DNA of 64,000 bases from an uncultured Bacteroidales bacterium (lineage in GTDB: Bacteria > Bacteroidota > Bacteroidia > Bacteroidales > Paludibacteraceae), in NCBI GenBank assembly GCA_946411385.1, contig CAMKDV010000013.1:20849-84848 (forward strand), given 5' to 3'. Every line of letters starts with the position of its first letter. The first letter of the stretch is position 1. The position numbers and the translations under genes were made by a program. The notes below the pieces were generated by a model. That model made no database searches. It was given only the letters and a program-made list of their open reading frames with translations, and had not been told where the DNA came from. Below, piece after piece: positions 25,220 through 34,273 of this stretch.

Positions 25220-25585
25220 ATGCAAGACAACAATGTACAGGCCGGTCTAATGGAAAAGACCACCATAACCGTAACGGGTTACGTGACTGCATGTGACCCC
25301 GGATGCAATAGCATCTCGTCGTATAATGGCTCTAAACGCCTGTCAGAGCTTGACCACGAGCAAGAACTGACCGGTCTGATAGAAGACAAATGGTGGCGCA
25401 GTAGTATCCGTCATCGTTTTGACTCGCTCTATCTCATCGAAGTGCGTCCGGACGGCGTATTGCTACGCTATGGCAAACAGGAAGTGTTCGTGCTAATGGA
25501 GAGAAGCCGGAAACTCGATCAGATCCCTCTGGACTATGCATATGGCGAGTTGTACGTAAGTGTACAGAAAGAAAAGGCGGAGTAG
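25220..25585 (+). CDS. Small protein of unknown function
   Basis: I do not recognise this 121-residue protein. It is soluble, with a beta-rich centre (SIRHRFDSLYLIEVRPDGVLLRYGKQEVFVLMERSRKL) and a DP-containing loop (CDPGCNSISS) near residues 25-34. It closes the DUF1963/Sel1 run; a hairpin follows 11 nt after the stop. The consistent spacing within the run and the terminator support it as a real gene. The start could be the ATG at 25220 or the in-frame ATG 11 codons later. Confidence 0.6.
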   Translation: MQDNNVQAGLMEKTTITVTGYVTACDPGCNSISSYNGSKRLSELDHEQELTGLIEDKWWRSSIRHRFDSLYLIEVRPDGVLLRYGKQEVFVLMERSRKLDQIPLDYAYGELYVSVQKEKAE

Positions 25586-25596
25586 GTCGTGCACAC

Positions 25597-25624
25597 GGAC
25601 GGCGCACACCGTCCAATCCCTTTT
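25597..25624 (+). terminator. Hairpin terminator after the DUF1963 run
   Basis: GGACGG (25597-25602) pairs with CCGTCC (25609-25614); TTTT follows at 25621-25624. Confidence 0.55.
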
Positions 25625-25700
25625 GCATTCGCAGAAAATTATATTTCAGATGGTAATATTGTGAAATATGGGCAAAAATATACATTTTTGAGGCGAAAAA

Positions 25701-25732
25701 TTTGCAAAAGTCAAAAAAAAATTGTATCTTTG
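25701..25732 (+). promoter_or_regulatory. Bacteroidota-type promoter for the fumarase operon
   Basis: TTTG at 25701-25704, 20 nt, then TATCTTTG at 25725-25732. The leader would be about 120 nt. Confidence 0.85.
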
Positions 25733-25744
25733 TAACGGAGTATT

Positions 25745-25780
25745 GCGCGCGAGTGAACGACACGTGTGTAATGCGCGCGC
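25745..25780 (+). promoter_or_regulatory. GC-rich hairpin in the fumarase leader
   Basis: Two GCGCGC-type runs (25745-25750 and 25773-25780) flank a loop that holds the palindrome ACACGTGT (25760-25767). It lies within the predicted 5' leader, close to the transcription start, in otherwise AT-rich sequence. Confidence 0.4.
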
Positions 25781-25858
25781 TAAATAGGCTTCGAATAGAA
25801 CGGGGAAGTTAAATCGAAAACCCTGAACAGAACAGAAAAATTAAATAGAAAACAAGAT

Positions 25859-27499
25859 ATGGAATTCAAGTACGCTCCGATGTTTCAGCTCGGCAAGGAC
25901 GAGACTGAGTATTATCTGCTCACCAAGGACTACGTGTCCGTGAGCGAGTTTGAAGGACACCCGATGCTCAAGGTGCAGCCGGAAGGACTGACGCTGATGG
26001 CCAAGCAGGCTTTTCATGATGTGAGCTTCATGTTGCGCCGCAGTCATAACGAGCAGGTGGCAAAGATTCTGCGCGACCCCGAAGCAAGCGCCAACGACAA
26101 GTATGTGGCTCTGACTTTCCTCCGCAACGCCGAGGTGGCTTGCAAAGGTCAGCTGCCGCTATGCCAGGATACCGGTACGGCTATCATCCACGGCGAGAAA
26201 GGTCAGCAGGTATGGACGGGGTTCTGCGATGAAGAGGCGTTGAGCAAGGGCGTGTTCGAAACCTATACGGAGTGCAACTTGCGCTACAGCCAGAACGCTC
26301 CGCTGACGATGTACGACGAGGTAAACACCAAGTGCAACCTGCCCGCACAGATCGACCTGGAGGCAACCGAGGGTATGGAGTACGAGTTCCTCTGCGTGAC
26401 GAAAGGCGGTGGCTCTGCCAACAAGAGCTACCTGTATCAGGAGACGAAAGCGCGTATCCAGAACGAGGGCACGCTGATTCCTTTCCTGGTGGAGAAGATG
26501 AAATCGTTGGGTACAGCCGCTTGTCCGCCTTACCATATCGCCATCGTCATCGGCGGCACTTCGGCAGAGAAGAACCTGCTGACGGTGAAGCTCGCTTCGA
26601 CGCACTACTACGACAGTCTGCCCACCACGGGCGATGAGACAGGGCGTGCTTTCCGCGACATTGCGCTGGAAGAGCGACTACTGAAAGAGGCGTACAAGAT
26701 TGGCTTGGGCGCACAGTTCGGTGGCAAATATATGGCTCATGACGTACGCGTAGTTCGTCTGCCCCGTCACGGCGCAAGCTGCCCGATAGGTCTGGGCGTA
26801 AGCTGCTCGGCTGACCGAAACATCAAATGCAAGATCAACAAGGACGGCATCTGGATTGAGAAGATGGACAACAACCCTGCCTCGCTCATACCTGCCGAGC
26901 TGCGCAATGCCGGCGAAGGTGATGCCGTACGCATCGATCTGAACCAGCCCATGGCAGATGTATGCAAGATACTGACGAAATATCCGATAGGCACGCGTCT
27001 GAGCCTGAACGGCACGATCATCGTAGGCCGTGACATAGCTCACGCCAAGATCAAAGCGCGTCTGGATGCAGGCGAAGAGATGCCTGAGTACCTGAAGAAC
27101 CATCCGATCTACTACGCCGGACCCGCCAAGACGCCGGCAGGCATGGCGTGCGGCTCGATGGGACCGACCACAGCCGGACGTATGGACCCGTACGTAGATG
27201 AGTTCCAGGACCATGGCGGCTCGATGATCATGCTGGCTAAAGGCAACCGCTCGATAGATGTAACCAACGCCTGCCAGAAGCACGGAGGATTCTACCTTGG
27301 TTCCATAGGCGGCCCGGCAGCAATCCTTGCACAGGAGAACATCAAGTCGATTGAGTGCGTAGAGTATCCCGAGCTGGGCATGGAAGCCATCTGGAAGATT
27401 GAGGTGGAGAACTTCCCCGCCTTCATTCTGGTGGACGACAAAGGTAACGACTTTTTCAAGCAACTCAAGCCCTGCGAGGGTTGCTCGATACTGAAATAG
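25859..27499 (+). CDS. Class I (iron-sulfur) fumarate hydratase
   Basis: The 546-residue protein is the single-chain FumA/FumB type. It has [11 protein letters not shown] with the first cluster cysteine near residue 102, [12 protein letters not shown], a [14 protein letters not shown] segment with further cysteines and the C-terminal [13 protein letters not shown]. The [4Fe-4S] enzyme interconverts fumarate and malate and is oxygen-sensitive, in keeping with an anaerobe running a reductive TCA branch. It leads a plus-strand run with envelope, isoprenoid and tRNA genes. Its stop codon TAG is the first three bases of a 16-nt repeat. Confidence 0.95.
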   Translation: MEFKYAPMFQLGKDETEYYLLTKDYVSVSEFEGHPMLKVQPEGLTLMAKQAFHDVSFMLRRSHNEQVAKILRDPEASANDKYVALTFLRNAEVACKGQLPLCQDTGTAIIHGEKGQQVWTGFCDEEALSKGVFETYTECNLRYSQNAPLTMYDEVNTKCNLPAQIDLEATEGMEYEFLCVTKGGGSANKSYLYQETKARIQNEGTLIPFLVEKMKSLGTAACPPYHIAIVIGGTSAEKNLLTVKLASTHYYDSLPTTGDETGRAFRDIALEERLLKEAYKIGLGAQFGGKYMAHDVRVVRLPRHGASCPIGLGVSCSADRNIKCKINKDGIWIEKMDNNPASLIPAELRNAGEGDAVRIDLNQPMADVCKILTKYPIGTRLSLNGTIIVGRDIAHAKIKARLDAGEEMPEYLKNHPIYYAGPAKTPAGMACGSMGPTTAGRMDPYVDEFQDHGGSMIMLAKGNRSIDVTNACQKHGGFYLGSIGGPAAILAQENIKSIECVEYPELGMEAIWKIEVENFPAFILVDDKGNDFFKQLKPCEGCSILK

Positions 27500-27557
27500 A
27501 CCGCTGGCGCTGTTAGACCGCTGCGCTGTGAGAAGTGGGATAACTGCGCTAAAAGAG
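27497..27557 (+). repeat. 16-nt repeat TAGACCGCTRCGCTGT, locus A
   Basis: TAGACCGCTGGCGCTGT (27497-27513), TAGACCGCTGCGCTGT (27514-27529), an 11-nt spacer and TAACTGCGCTAAAAGAG (27541-27557). The first TAG is the fumarase stop codon. Confidence 0.75.
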
Positions 27558-27561
27558 TAAT

Positions 27562-28392
27562 ATGTACAAAGAGGAAAGTTGGTTTAGACGCATTCGTCGC
27601 AGACGGCGCTTGACGCTGATTGACGATGACACGCTGCGTGAGTTCTGGCACGTTCACGTGTCGGGACTCGGCGTGTTCACGGTGCTGTTCTTCATGTTCC
27701 TCGTCACCATAGGCATCCTGTCGCTGCTGATCATCTATACGCCTTTCCGTAATATCCTTCCGGGCTACTCAGCCAGTCTGCGCCAGGAGATTATCGAGAA
27801 ATCGATGCGCATCGATTCACTGCAGCACACGATGGATCTGCAAACGCAGTATATCAGTGTGGTAAGGGATGTGGTGGCAGGTGAGGCGAAGACCGACAGC
27901 GTGGTTAGTCTGGACTCGCTGCAAATCGTGATGCAAGAGAGATTGCTGGAGGCGAAGAGTGAGGTGACGGAAGCGTTCATGGCAGAGTATGAGGCGCGTG
28001 AGCGGGACAACCTGCTGCTGTTTGATGCGCCATCCACCACGCCCGTCTTCTCCCTCTATTCGCCGGCACACGGAGCGCTGATCGAGACGTACGCGCCGAT
28101 GGAGGGAAAACATGGCATACGCATACAAACGCCGAACAAGGAGAACGTCTGCGCCACGCTGGACGGAACGGTCACCTTCATCGATGCCGAGGAAGAGGAT
28201 ACGTACACAATCATGGTACTTCACCAGTCGTACCTGTCGATATACAGGAGCGTGGGACGGGTACTTTGTCGCGTAGGCGAGAGCGTCCGCGCCGGGCAGA
28301 CACTCGCCATAGTCAAGGACGGCACGCCGATAGGATTTGAGTTGTGGAAACATGGGGAGGAGATTAACCCACAAGAAATTATCGCATTCTAA
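27562..28392 (+). CDS. Degenerate M23/LytM-domain inner-membrane protein
   Basis: The 276-residue protein has an Arg-rich start, one transmembrane segment (about 32-56), a coiled-coil stretch (about 70-150) and a C-terminal LytM-like beta domain (about 165-276). The zinc site is gone: the H-x3-D region reads KHGIRIQT with Arg in place of Asp, and the H-x-H motif reads GFELW. In the EnvC/NlpD manner such pseudo-enzymes activate amidases, so a regulatory role in cell-wall splitting is inferred. An intact M23 gene of the same layout lies 2.3 kb downstream in the same run. Confidence 0.8.
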   Translation: MYKEESWFRRIRRRRRLTLIDDDTLREFWHVHVSGLGVFTVLFFMFLVTIGILSLLIIYTPFRNILPGYSASLRQEIIEKSMRIDSLQHTMDLQTQYISVVRDVVAGEAKTDSVVSLDSLQIVMQERLLEAKSEVTEAFMAEYEARERDNLLLFDAPSTTPVFSLYSPAHGALIETYAPMEGKHGIRIQTPNKENVCATLDGTVTFIDAEEEDTYTIMVLHQSYLSIYRSVGRVLCRVGESVRAGQTLAIVKDGTPIGFELWKHGEEINPQEIIAF

Positions 28393-28395
28393 GAC

Positions 28396-28413
28396 GCAGC
28401 CAGGATTGGCTGC
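28396..28413. repeat. Intercistronic palindrome, copy 4
   Basis: GCAGCCA-ggat-TGGCTGC, perfect 7-bp arms, 4 nt after the stop of the degenerate LytM gene and before dxr. Confidence 0.8.
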
Positions 28414-28421
28414 TGCTGATT

Positions 28422-29573
28422 ATGAAACAACTGGCAATATTGGGTAGTACGGGCAGCATCGGTACACAGACGCTGGATATCGTCAGGAGCAATCCTGAGC
28501 GGTTCGGCGTGTACGCTATCTGTGCGCATCGCTCAATCGACATGCTGATAGCGCAAGCTCGCGAGTTCCGTCCCGAGATAGTCTGCATTGCTGACGAGAG
28601 CCTCTATCCGCAACTCAAAGAAGCTCTGGCAGACCTGCCATGCAAGGTGTGGGCAGGTGCGGACGCCATAGCAGAGATGGTCACTTTCCAACCCATCGAC
28701 ATCGTGGTGGCAGCCATGGTGGGCTACGCCGGTCTGCGTCCGACGATGGAGGCTATCCGTGCCGGCAAGACCATTGCGCTTGCCAACAAAGAGACGCTCG
28801 TAGTGGCAGGCGAACTGATCACCCGTCTTGCCATAGAGCACCATACGCCCATACTGCCCGTCGATAGCGAACATTCGGCAATATTCCAGTCGCTGATGGG
28901 TGAGCGGGCGGAGATAGAGAAGATCCTTCTGACAGCTTCCGGCGGACCGTTCCGCAACTTCACGCTGGAGCAGATGGCAGAGGTCACGCCCGAACAGGCG
29001 CTGCAACATCCCAACTGGAGCATGGGCGCCAAAATTACCATTGACTCGGCTTCGATGATGAACAAAGGCTTTGAGGTGATTGAAGCCAAATGGCTTTTCG
29101 GCGTGGATGTGAAGCAGATAGAGGTGCTCGTTCATCCGCAATCAATCGTACATTCGGCGGTGCAGTTTGCTGATGGCGCTATCAAAGCCCAACTGGGCGC
29201 ACCGGACATGCGCGTGCCGATCCAGCTGGCGCTGACCTATCCCGAGCGCATCGCTTCGGACTTCCCCAGAGCCGACCTCACCGCCTTGCACGCACTCACT
29301 TTCGACAAGCCCGATATGGAGCGTTTCCCCAACCTGGGACTGGCGTACGAGGCGATGGCGCGCGGAGGCAATATCCCCTGCGTGCTGAATGCAGCCAACG
29401 AGGTGGTCAACCTCGCGTTCCGCGAACACAGGTGCAAGTTCCTCGAGATGTCAGAACTGATAGCCAGAGCGATGAACGAAGCATCATTCATCGTGCGCCC
29501 GACGTACGAAGATTATGTATCCACTGACAAGGAAACGCGACAGATGGTAGAAGGATGGCTCAGCGCGTGTTGA
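28422..29573 (+). CDS. dxr: 1-deoxy-D-xylulose 5-phosphate reductoisomerase
   Basis: The 383-residue protein begins with the NADPH motif LGSTGSIGTQTLD and has the substrate and metal stretches VDSEHSAIFQ and TASGGPFR, then MGAKITIDSASMMNKG, all in family order. It commits carbon to the MEP isoprenoid pathway by turning DXP into MEP. The 3' end overlaps the mnmA start by 19 nt (29555-29573) in another frame, so the two are closely coupled. Confidence 0.97.
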   Translation: MKQLAILGSTGSIGTQTLDIVRSNPERFGVYAICAHRSIDMLIAQAREFRPEIVCIADESLYPQLKEALADLPCKVWAGADAIAEMVTFQPIDIVVAAMVGYAGLRPTMEAIRAGKTIALANKETLVVAGELITRLAIEHHTPILPVDSEHSAIFQSLMGERAEIEKILLTASGGPFRNFTLEQMAEVTPEQALQHPNWSMGAKITIDSASMMNKGFEVIEAKWLFGVDVKQIEVLVHPQSIVHSAVQFADGAIKAQLGAPDMRVPIQLALTYPERIASDFPRADLTALHALTFDKPDMERFPNLGLAYEAMARGGNIPCVLNAANEVVNLAFREHRCKFLEMSELIARAMNEASFIVRPTYEDYVSTDKETRQMVEGWLSAC

Positions 29574-30625
29574 TAGCGATGTCAGGCGGTATTGACTCAA
29601 CCGTCAGTGCCCTGCTTCTGAAGGAGCAAGGCTATGAATTGGTAGGCGTCACGTTCCGCACCTTCGACAGCATCAACGAGTCGTGTCTGGCCAAAGAGAA
29701 AGGCTGCTGCTCGGTGGAGAGCATCATGGAAGCCAAGCATAACGCTGAGCAGATGGGCTTTGAGCATCATATCGTGGATTTTCGTAAGACATTCCGCGAG
29801 CACGTGATAGCCAACTTCGTGAGCGAATATGCAGCGGGCAGGACACCCAATCCCTGCGTGCTATGTAACAGCCACATCAAGTGGGGCGTATTGCTTGAGG
29901 CTGCACGCGAATATGGCTGCGAGAAGATTGCCACAGGGCATTATGCCCGCATAGCCGAACATGACGGACACTTGTACCTGCGTAACGCCGTGGATACAAA
30001 GAAAGATCAGACATATTTCCTCTGGATGCTTACCGAGGACAATCTGCGCCACACGATCTTCCCGCTGGGCGAGTTGACAAAAGACGAGGTAAGGCAGATA
30101 GCGGCGGCACACGGCTACCACAAACTGGTGGAAAAACGCGAATCGCAAGAGGTATGTTTCGTGCCGGATAACGACTACCGCTCGTTTCTTGAGCGCGAAG
30201 GCATACATGCAGCCGAAGGAACCTATATCGACCGTCAGGGCAGGGTGGTAGGCAAGCATAGCGGTTGTCCGTTCTATACGATAGGCCAGCGCAAAGGTCT
30301 GGGCATAGCATTGGGCTATCCGGCTTTCGTGACGAAGATCGATGCGCAGACCAATACCGTAACCGTAGGGCAGTACGATGAACTATTGCAGGCAGAGGTA
30401 CATGCCAACGATGTCCGGTTGCGCGACAGAGCATGGCTGGATGCCTCGCCCGAAGTGGAAGCGCGTATCCGTTACCGCTCGGCAGCAACGCAGGCGGTAG
30501 CAAAGATAGAAGATGACGGCAGCCTGACATTACGTTTCGCCTCGCCCGTGTGGGCACCTACGCCGGGACAATCGCTCGTGCTGTACAAAGACGGGTTGCT
30601 CATAGGCGGAGGAATAATCAGTTAG
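29555..30625 (+). CDS. mnmA: tRNA-specific 2-thiouridylase MnmA
   Basis: The 356-residue protein has the PP-loop MSGGIDSTVSA at 9-19, the first catalytic cysteine in TPNPCVLCN and the second in QEVCFVPDND, followed by the GQRKGLGIA segment and a C-terminal beta-barrel. It thiolates U34 of Lys, Glu and Gln tRNAs. The start overlaps dxr; no alternative ATG keeps the PP-loop. Its TAG stop is again the first three bases of the 16-nt repeat seen after fumarase. Confidence 0.96.
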   Translation: MAQRVLIAMSGGIDSTVSALLLKEQGYELVGVTFRTFDSINESCLAKEKGCCSVESIMEAKHNAEQMGFEHHIVDFRKTFREHVIANFVSEYAAGRTPNPCVLCNSHIKWGVLLEAAREYGCEKIATGHYARIAEHDGHLYLRNAVDTKKDQTYFLWMLTEDNLRHTIFPLGELTKDEVRQIAAAHGYHKLVEKRESQEVCFVPDNDYRSFLEREGIHAAEGTYIDRQGRVVGKHSGCPFYTIGQRKGLGIALGYPAFVTKIDAQTNTVTVGQYDELLQAEVHANDVRLRDRAWLDASPEVEARIRYRSAATQAVAKIEDDGSLTLRFASPVWAPTPGQSLVLYKDGLLIGGGIIS

Positions 30626-30658
30626 ACCGCTACGCTGTTAGACTGCTGCGCTAAAAGA
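30623..30658 (+). repeat. 16-nt repeat TAGACCGCTRCGCTGT, locus B
   Basis: TAGACCGCTACGCTGT (30623-30638) followed by TAGACTGCTGCGCTAAAAGA (30639-30658). The first TAG is the mnmA stop codon, as at locus A. Confidence 0.75.
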
Positions 30659-30668
30659 AAATGGATTT

Positions 30669-31637
30669 ATGACCAAACAACACTTTAATATCAACCCCGA
30701 GACGCTGGAGATGGAGCGTGTTGAACACGGCTTCGTCTACTGGCTGCGGCGTGCAGGTGCGTACATCATTGGCGGTATATGTCTCGGTATTGTGTTCTTT
30801 TATATCTTTTTCTCTTTCTTCCCTTCGCCGAAAGAGCGGCAGCTGATATCGGAGAAACAATCCCTGGAAGCCCAGTACGAACTGCTCAGCAAGCGTTGTG
30901 AGGGTTTGCAGCTCGTATTGTCGGACCTGCAGCAGCGTGACGACAACCTCTATCGCGTCATCCTTGGCGCCGAGCCTATACCGATGACTTCGCGCAAAGG
31001 TATAGCCCTAAATACGGATTATTACGACAATATAGCCCGTCTATCCAATACACAACTGGCAGCCGACCTTACGCGCAAGATTGACCTGCTGGAGAAGCAG
31101 ACCTACGTACAAGCCAAATCCTATGAGGAAATCATCGACCTGGCGAAGACCCGCGAGGTGCGCATGGAGAATATCCCTGCCATCCAGCCGGTACTAAATA
31201 AGGATCTCACGCGCGTAGCATCGGGTTATGGCGTGCGTATAGACCCCGTATACCATATACGCAAGTTCCATGCCGGTATGGACTTCACAGCGCCAACGGG
31301 TACGGAGGTTTACGCTACGGGTAACGGCAAGGTGACATTTGTAGGATGGCGGCAGGGCTACGGCAATACGGTGGTTGTAGATCATGGCTTCGGTTACGAG
31401 ACCTTGTACGCTCACCTGTTCAAGTCGCTCGTGCGCGTGGGACAGAAAGTCAACCGGTCGGATATCATCGCCCTGGTGGGCAGCACCGGCAAATCGACAG
31501 GTCCGCACCTCCACTACGAGGTTCACTATCAGGGACACCATGTTGATCCTCGCAACTACTACTTCTACGACCTTGATCCTGAGCAGTACGACAGGATGGT
31601 GCAACTGTCGGAGAACTATGGCGATATGATGGATTGA
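30669..31637 (+). CDS. M23-family metallopeptidase, membrane anchored
   Basis: The 322-residue protein has one transmembrane segment (about 30-52), a periplasmic coiled coil (about 55-150) and an intact LytM domain. Zinc ligands are visible as His201 and Asp205 (HAGMD) and His282 of HLHYE; His280, and His249 in TLYAHL, complete the site. It should cut peptidoglycan peptide cross-links during growth or division. The layout matches the degenerate paralogue at 27562-28392, so the two may work as enzyme and regulator. A small palindrome follows the stop by 10 nt. Confidence 0.92.
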   Translation: MTKQHFNINPETLEMERVEHGFVYWLRRAGAYIIGGICLGIVFFYIFFSFFPSPKERQLISEKQSLEAQYELLSKRCEGLQLVLSDLQQRDDNLYRVILGAEPIPMTSRKGIALNTDYYDNIARLSNTQLAADLTRKIDLLEKQTYVQAKSYEEIIDLAKTREVRMENIPAIQPVLNKDLTRVASGYGVRIDPVYHIRKFHAGMDFTAPTGTEVYATGNGKVTFVGWRQGYGNTVVVDHGFGYETLYAHLFKSLVRVGQKVNRSDIIALVGSTGKSTGPHLHYEVHYQGHHVDPRNYYFYDLDPEQYDRMVQLSENYGDMMD

Positions 31638-31647
31638 CGCCTATCTT

Positions 31648-31662
31648 CTGCCAAAATGGCAG
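31648..31662. repeat. Intercistronic palindrome, short copy 5
   Basis: CTGCCA-aaa-TGGCAG, perfect 6-bp arms, 11 nt after the M23 peptidase stop and before clpB. Confidence 0.55.
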
Positions 31663-31760
31663 TCCAACGCGGTTTGGTACATTCTTTGGAGTTATGTGTA
31701 TGACGGCTGATAATGTGTAGCCGCTTACTGAAACAGATAACTTCAAAAAATGACCATACT

Positions 31761-33893
31761 ATGAACAACTATCCAAACAACAACCAGAACGAGAACCTCA
31801 AGAAGTACGCTATTGACCTGTGCGAGCGTGCTTCGCAAGGCAAGCTCGATCCCGTCATAGGGCGGGACGACGAGATCCGAAGGGTTTTGCAGATACTGAG
31901 CCGCCGGACGAAGAATAATCCTATTCTGATTGGCGAACCCGGTGTGGGCAAGACCGCTATAGCTGAAGGCCTGGCGCATCGTATAGTACGAGGCGACGTG
32001 CCCGAGAACCTGAAAAAGAAGAAAATATACTCCCTGGATATGGGTGCCCTGATTGCGGGAGCAAAGTATCAAGGTGAGTTTGAGGAGCGACTGAAAGGCG
32101 TGATCAACGAGGTGACAGCTGCTGCAGGTGAGATTATCTTGTTCATCGATGAGATACACACCCTGGTAGGCGCAGGCAAATCTTCCGGCGCGATGGATGC
32201 CGCCAATATCCTCAAGCCTGCGTTGGCACGAGGCGACCTACGCGCCATAGGTGCTACCACACTCAACGAGTATCAGAAGTATTTCGAGACCGACAAAGCC
32301 CTGGAACGCCGATTCCAGATCGTGATGATTGACGAGCCGGATGAGGCTGCGACCATCTCTATCCTGCGTGGACTGAAAGAGCGCTACGAGACGCACCACA
32401 AAGTGCGTATCAAGGATGATGCCCTCATCGCTGCCGTGACGCTCAGCGCCAGGTATATCACCGATCGTTTCCTGCCCGACAAAGCCATCGACCTGGTGGA
32501 CGAGGCGGCAGCCAAGCTGCGACTGGAAGTGGACAGCAAACCTGAGGAACTGGATGCCATCGACCGGCAGATCAAGCAGCTGGAGATAGAGCGGGAGGCT
32601 ATCAAGCGAGAGAATGACGAAGCCAAGCTTGGCGAGATTAAAGCCCAGCTGGCGGAACTTAAGAAGAAATCCGACGAACTGAATGCCCGCTGGAACAAAG
32701 AGAAAGGTTATATAGCCACCATCCAGAACGAGAAAGCTGCCATCGAGCAAATGAAACATGATGCCGAGGTTGCTGAACGCGAAGGCAACTACGGCAAGGT
32801 AGCCGAGATACGCTACGGCAAGATCAAGCAGTCGGAAGCCAACATCAAAGCCGCACAAGATGCCTTGCACGCCATGGATAACGGCGATTCGCTGATCAAG
32901 GAAGAGGTGGACGAAGACGATATAGCCGAGGTGGTAGCCCGCTGGACGGGTATACCCGTGACGAAGATGATGCAGTCGGAGCGTGACAAGCTGCTGCACC
33001 TGGAGGAAGAGTTGCACAAGCGCGTTGTAGGCCAGGACGAAGCCATCGAAGCCGTGAGCGACGCTATCCGACGCAGCCGTGCAGGTCTGCAAGATCCCAA
33101 ACGACCGATAGGTTCGTTTATCTTCCTCGGTACGACGGGCGTAGGCAAGACCGAGCTGGCAAAAGCCTTGGCTGACTACCTGTTCGACGATGAGAACATG
33201 ATGACCCGTATCGACATGAGTGAGTATCAGGAGAAATTCTCTGCCACCCGACTTATCGGTGCGCCTCCGGGATACGTAGGTTATGATGAAGGCGGTCAGC
33301 TGACCGAAGCCATCCGCCGCAAACCCTATAGCGTCGTGCTCTTCGATGAGATAGAGAAAGCGCATCCCGACGTGTTCAACGTATTGCTGCAAGTGCTGGA
33401 CGACGGTCGTCTAACGGATAACAAGGGTAGGGTAGTCAACTTCAAGAACACTTTGATCATCCTTACCTCCAACCTCGGCAGCCAGCTTATCCGTGAGAAT
33501 GCAGAGAAAGGAGTAGACCCCGAGGCTACGCGCCGTGAGGTGATGGAACTGCTCCGTCAGACCATCCGGCCGGAGTTCCTCAACCGTATAGATGAAACCA
33601 TCATGTTCAGTCCGCTCAACGAGAAGCAGATACGTGATATCGTAGGCTTGCAGATAGCAGGTGTACACAAGATGCTGATGGATAACGGTATTGACCTGCG
33701 CGTGACGGATGATGCCATCGACTTCATCGCGCACGAAGGCTACGACCCGCAGTTCGGTGCACGACCCGTCAAGCGTGCCCTGCAAAGGCTGGTACTGAAC
33801 GAACTGAGCAAGTCTATCATCAGCGGCAAGGTTGACCGCAGCCGTCCCGTCATCGTGGAGTTGCGCGACGGCGAACTGAAGTTCAGAAACTAA
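31761..33893 (+). CDS. clpB: ClpB-type disaggregase lacking the N-terminal domain
   Basis: From the ATG at 31761 the protein is 710 residues against about 860 for usual ClpB. It starts at the linker before NBD1 ([16 protein letters not shown]), has Walker [11 protein letters not shown], the coiled-coil M domain (about 255-360, leucine/charge heptads) that marks ClpB, NBD2 Walker [11 protein letters not shown] and the C-terminal D2-small domain. ClpB hexamers pull proteins out of aggregates with DnaK. The missing N-domain, which binds some substrates, cannot be hidden upstream because only 123 bp separate it from the previous gene. The in-frame ATG-like start at 31713 adds no domain. Confidence 0.92.
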   Translation: MNNYPNNNQNENLKKYAIDLCERASQGKLDPVIGRDDEIRRVLQILSRRTKNNPILIGEPGVGKTAIAEGLAHRIVRGDVPENLKKKKIYSLDMGALIAGAKYQGEFEERLKGVINEVTAAAGEIILFIDEIHTLVGAGKSSGAMDAANILKPALARGDLRAIGATTLNEYQKYFETDKALERRFQIVMIDEPDEAATISILRGLKERYETHHKVRIKDDALIAAVTLSARYITDRFLPDKAIDLVDEAAAKLRLEVDSKPEELDAIDRQIKQLEIEREAIKRENDEAKLGEIKAQLAELKKKSDELNARWNKEKGYIATIQNEKAAIEQMKHDAEVAEREGNYGKVAEIRYGKIKQSEANIKAAQDALHAMDNGDSLIKEEVDEDDIAEVVARWTGIPVTKMMQSERDKLLHLEEELHKRVVGQDEAIEAVSDAIRRSRAGLQDPKRPIGSFIFLGTTGVGKTELAKALADYLFDDENMMTRIDMSEYQEKFSATRLIGAPPGYVGYDEGGQLTEAIRRKPYSVVLFDEIEKAHPDVFNVLLQVLDDGRLTDNKGRVVNFKNTLIILTSNLGSQLIRENAEKGVDPEATRREVMELLRQTIRPEFLNRIDETIMFSPLNEKQIRDIVGLQIAGVHKMLMDNGIDLRVTDDAIDFIAHEGYDPQFGARPVKRALQRLVLNELSKSIISGKVDRSRPVIVELRDGELKFRN

Positions 33894-33931
33894 TCCTATC
33901 AGAACACTCTTATGAGTGAGATTGCCATCAG

Positions 33932-33964
33932 CAGGCAGCCGAAAGGTTGCCTGTTGTTGTTTTG
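33932..33964 (+). terminator. Intrinsic terminator after clpB
   Basis: CAGGCAGCC (33932-33940) pairs with GGTTGCCTG (33945-33953, one G-U pair) around a GAAA tetraloop, then TTGTTGTTTTG. Confidence 0.8.
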
Positions 33965-34273
33965 CTCGTGTGTGCGCATGCGCACGGCGCGCGCATGACG
34001 TATGCGGGCGCAAAGAAAAGAAAAGGTGACGAAGCGTATAAACATGTGTTTGGTGCGATATAAGCGCATCGGTGTTTGCTATCGATAGGTACACTATTTT
34101 TAAGAAAAATGCGTTAAAATGCAAAAAAATGTCTAAAATATTTGCAAATGTCATTTTTTTTTTGTAACTTTGTGCACTTTTTTGGCTAGAAGACCAAGAA
34201 TGTCTAGAATGACTAGGGCAACTATGGGTTATAGGGCGACTAGAGATAGAAAATAAACAACAAACAACATACA
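33965..34273. other. Intergenic region between clpB and gyrA
   Basis: After the terminator there is a GC-rich block with a 14-bp perfect palindrome GTGCGCATGCGCAC (33972-33985) and a second CGCGCGCATG stretch, then AT-rich sequence leading to the gyrA promoter (34141-34172). The gyrA leader contains loosely repeated GACTAG/TCTAGA words (34200-34250). No gene is seen. Confidence 0.6.
34141..34172 (+). promoter_or_regulatory. Bacteroidota-type promoter for gyrA
   Basis: TTTG at 34141-34144, 20 nt, then TAACTTTG at 34165-34172, giving a leader of about 95 nt. Confidence 0.85.
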
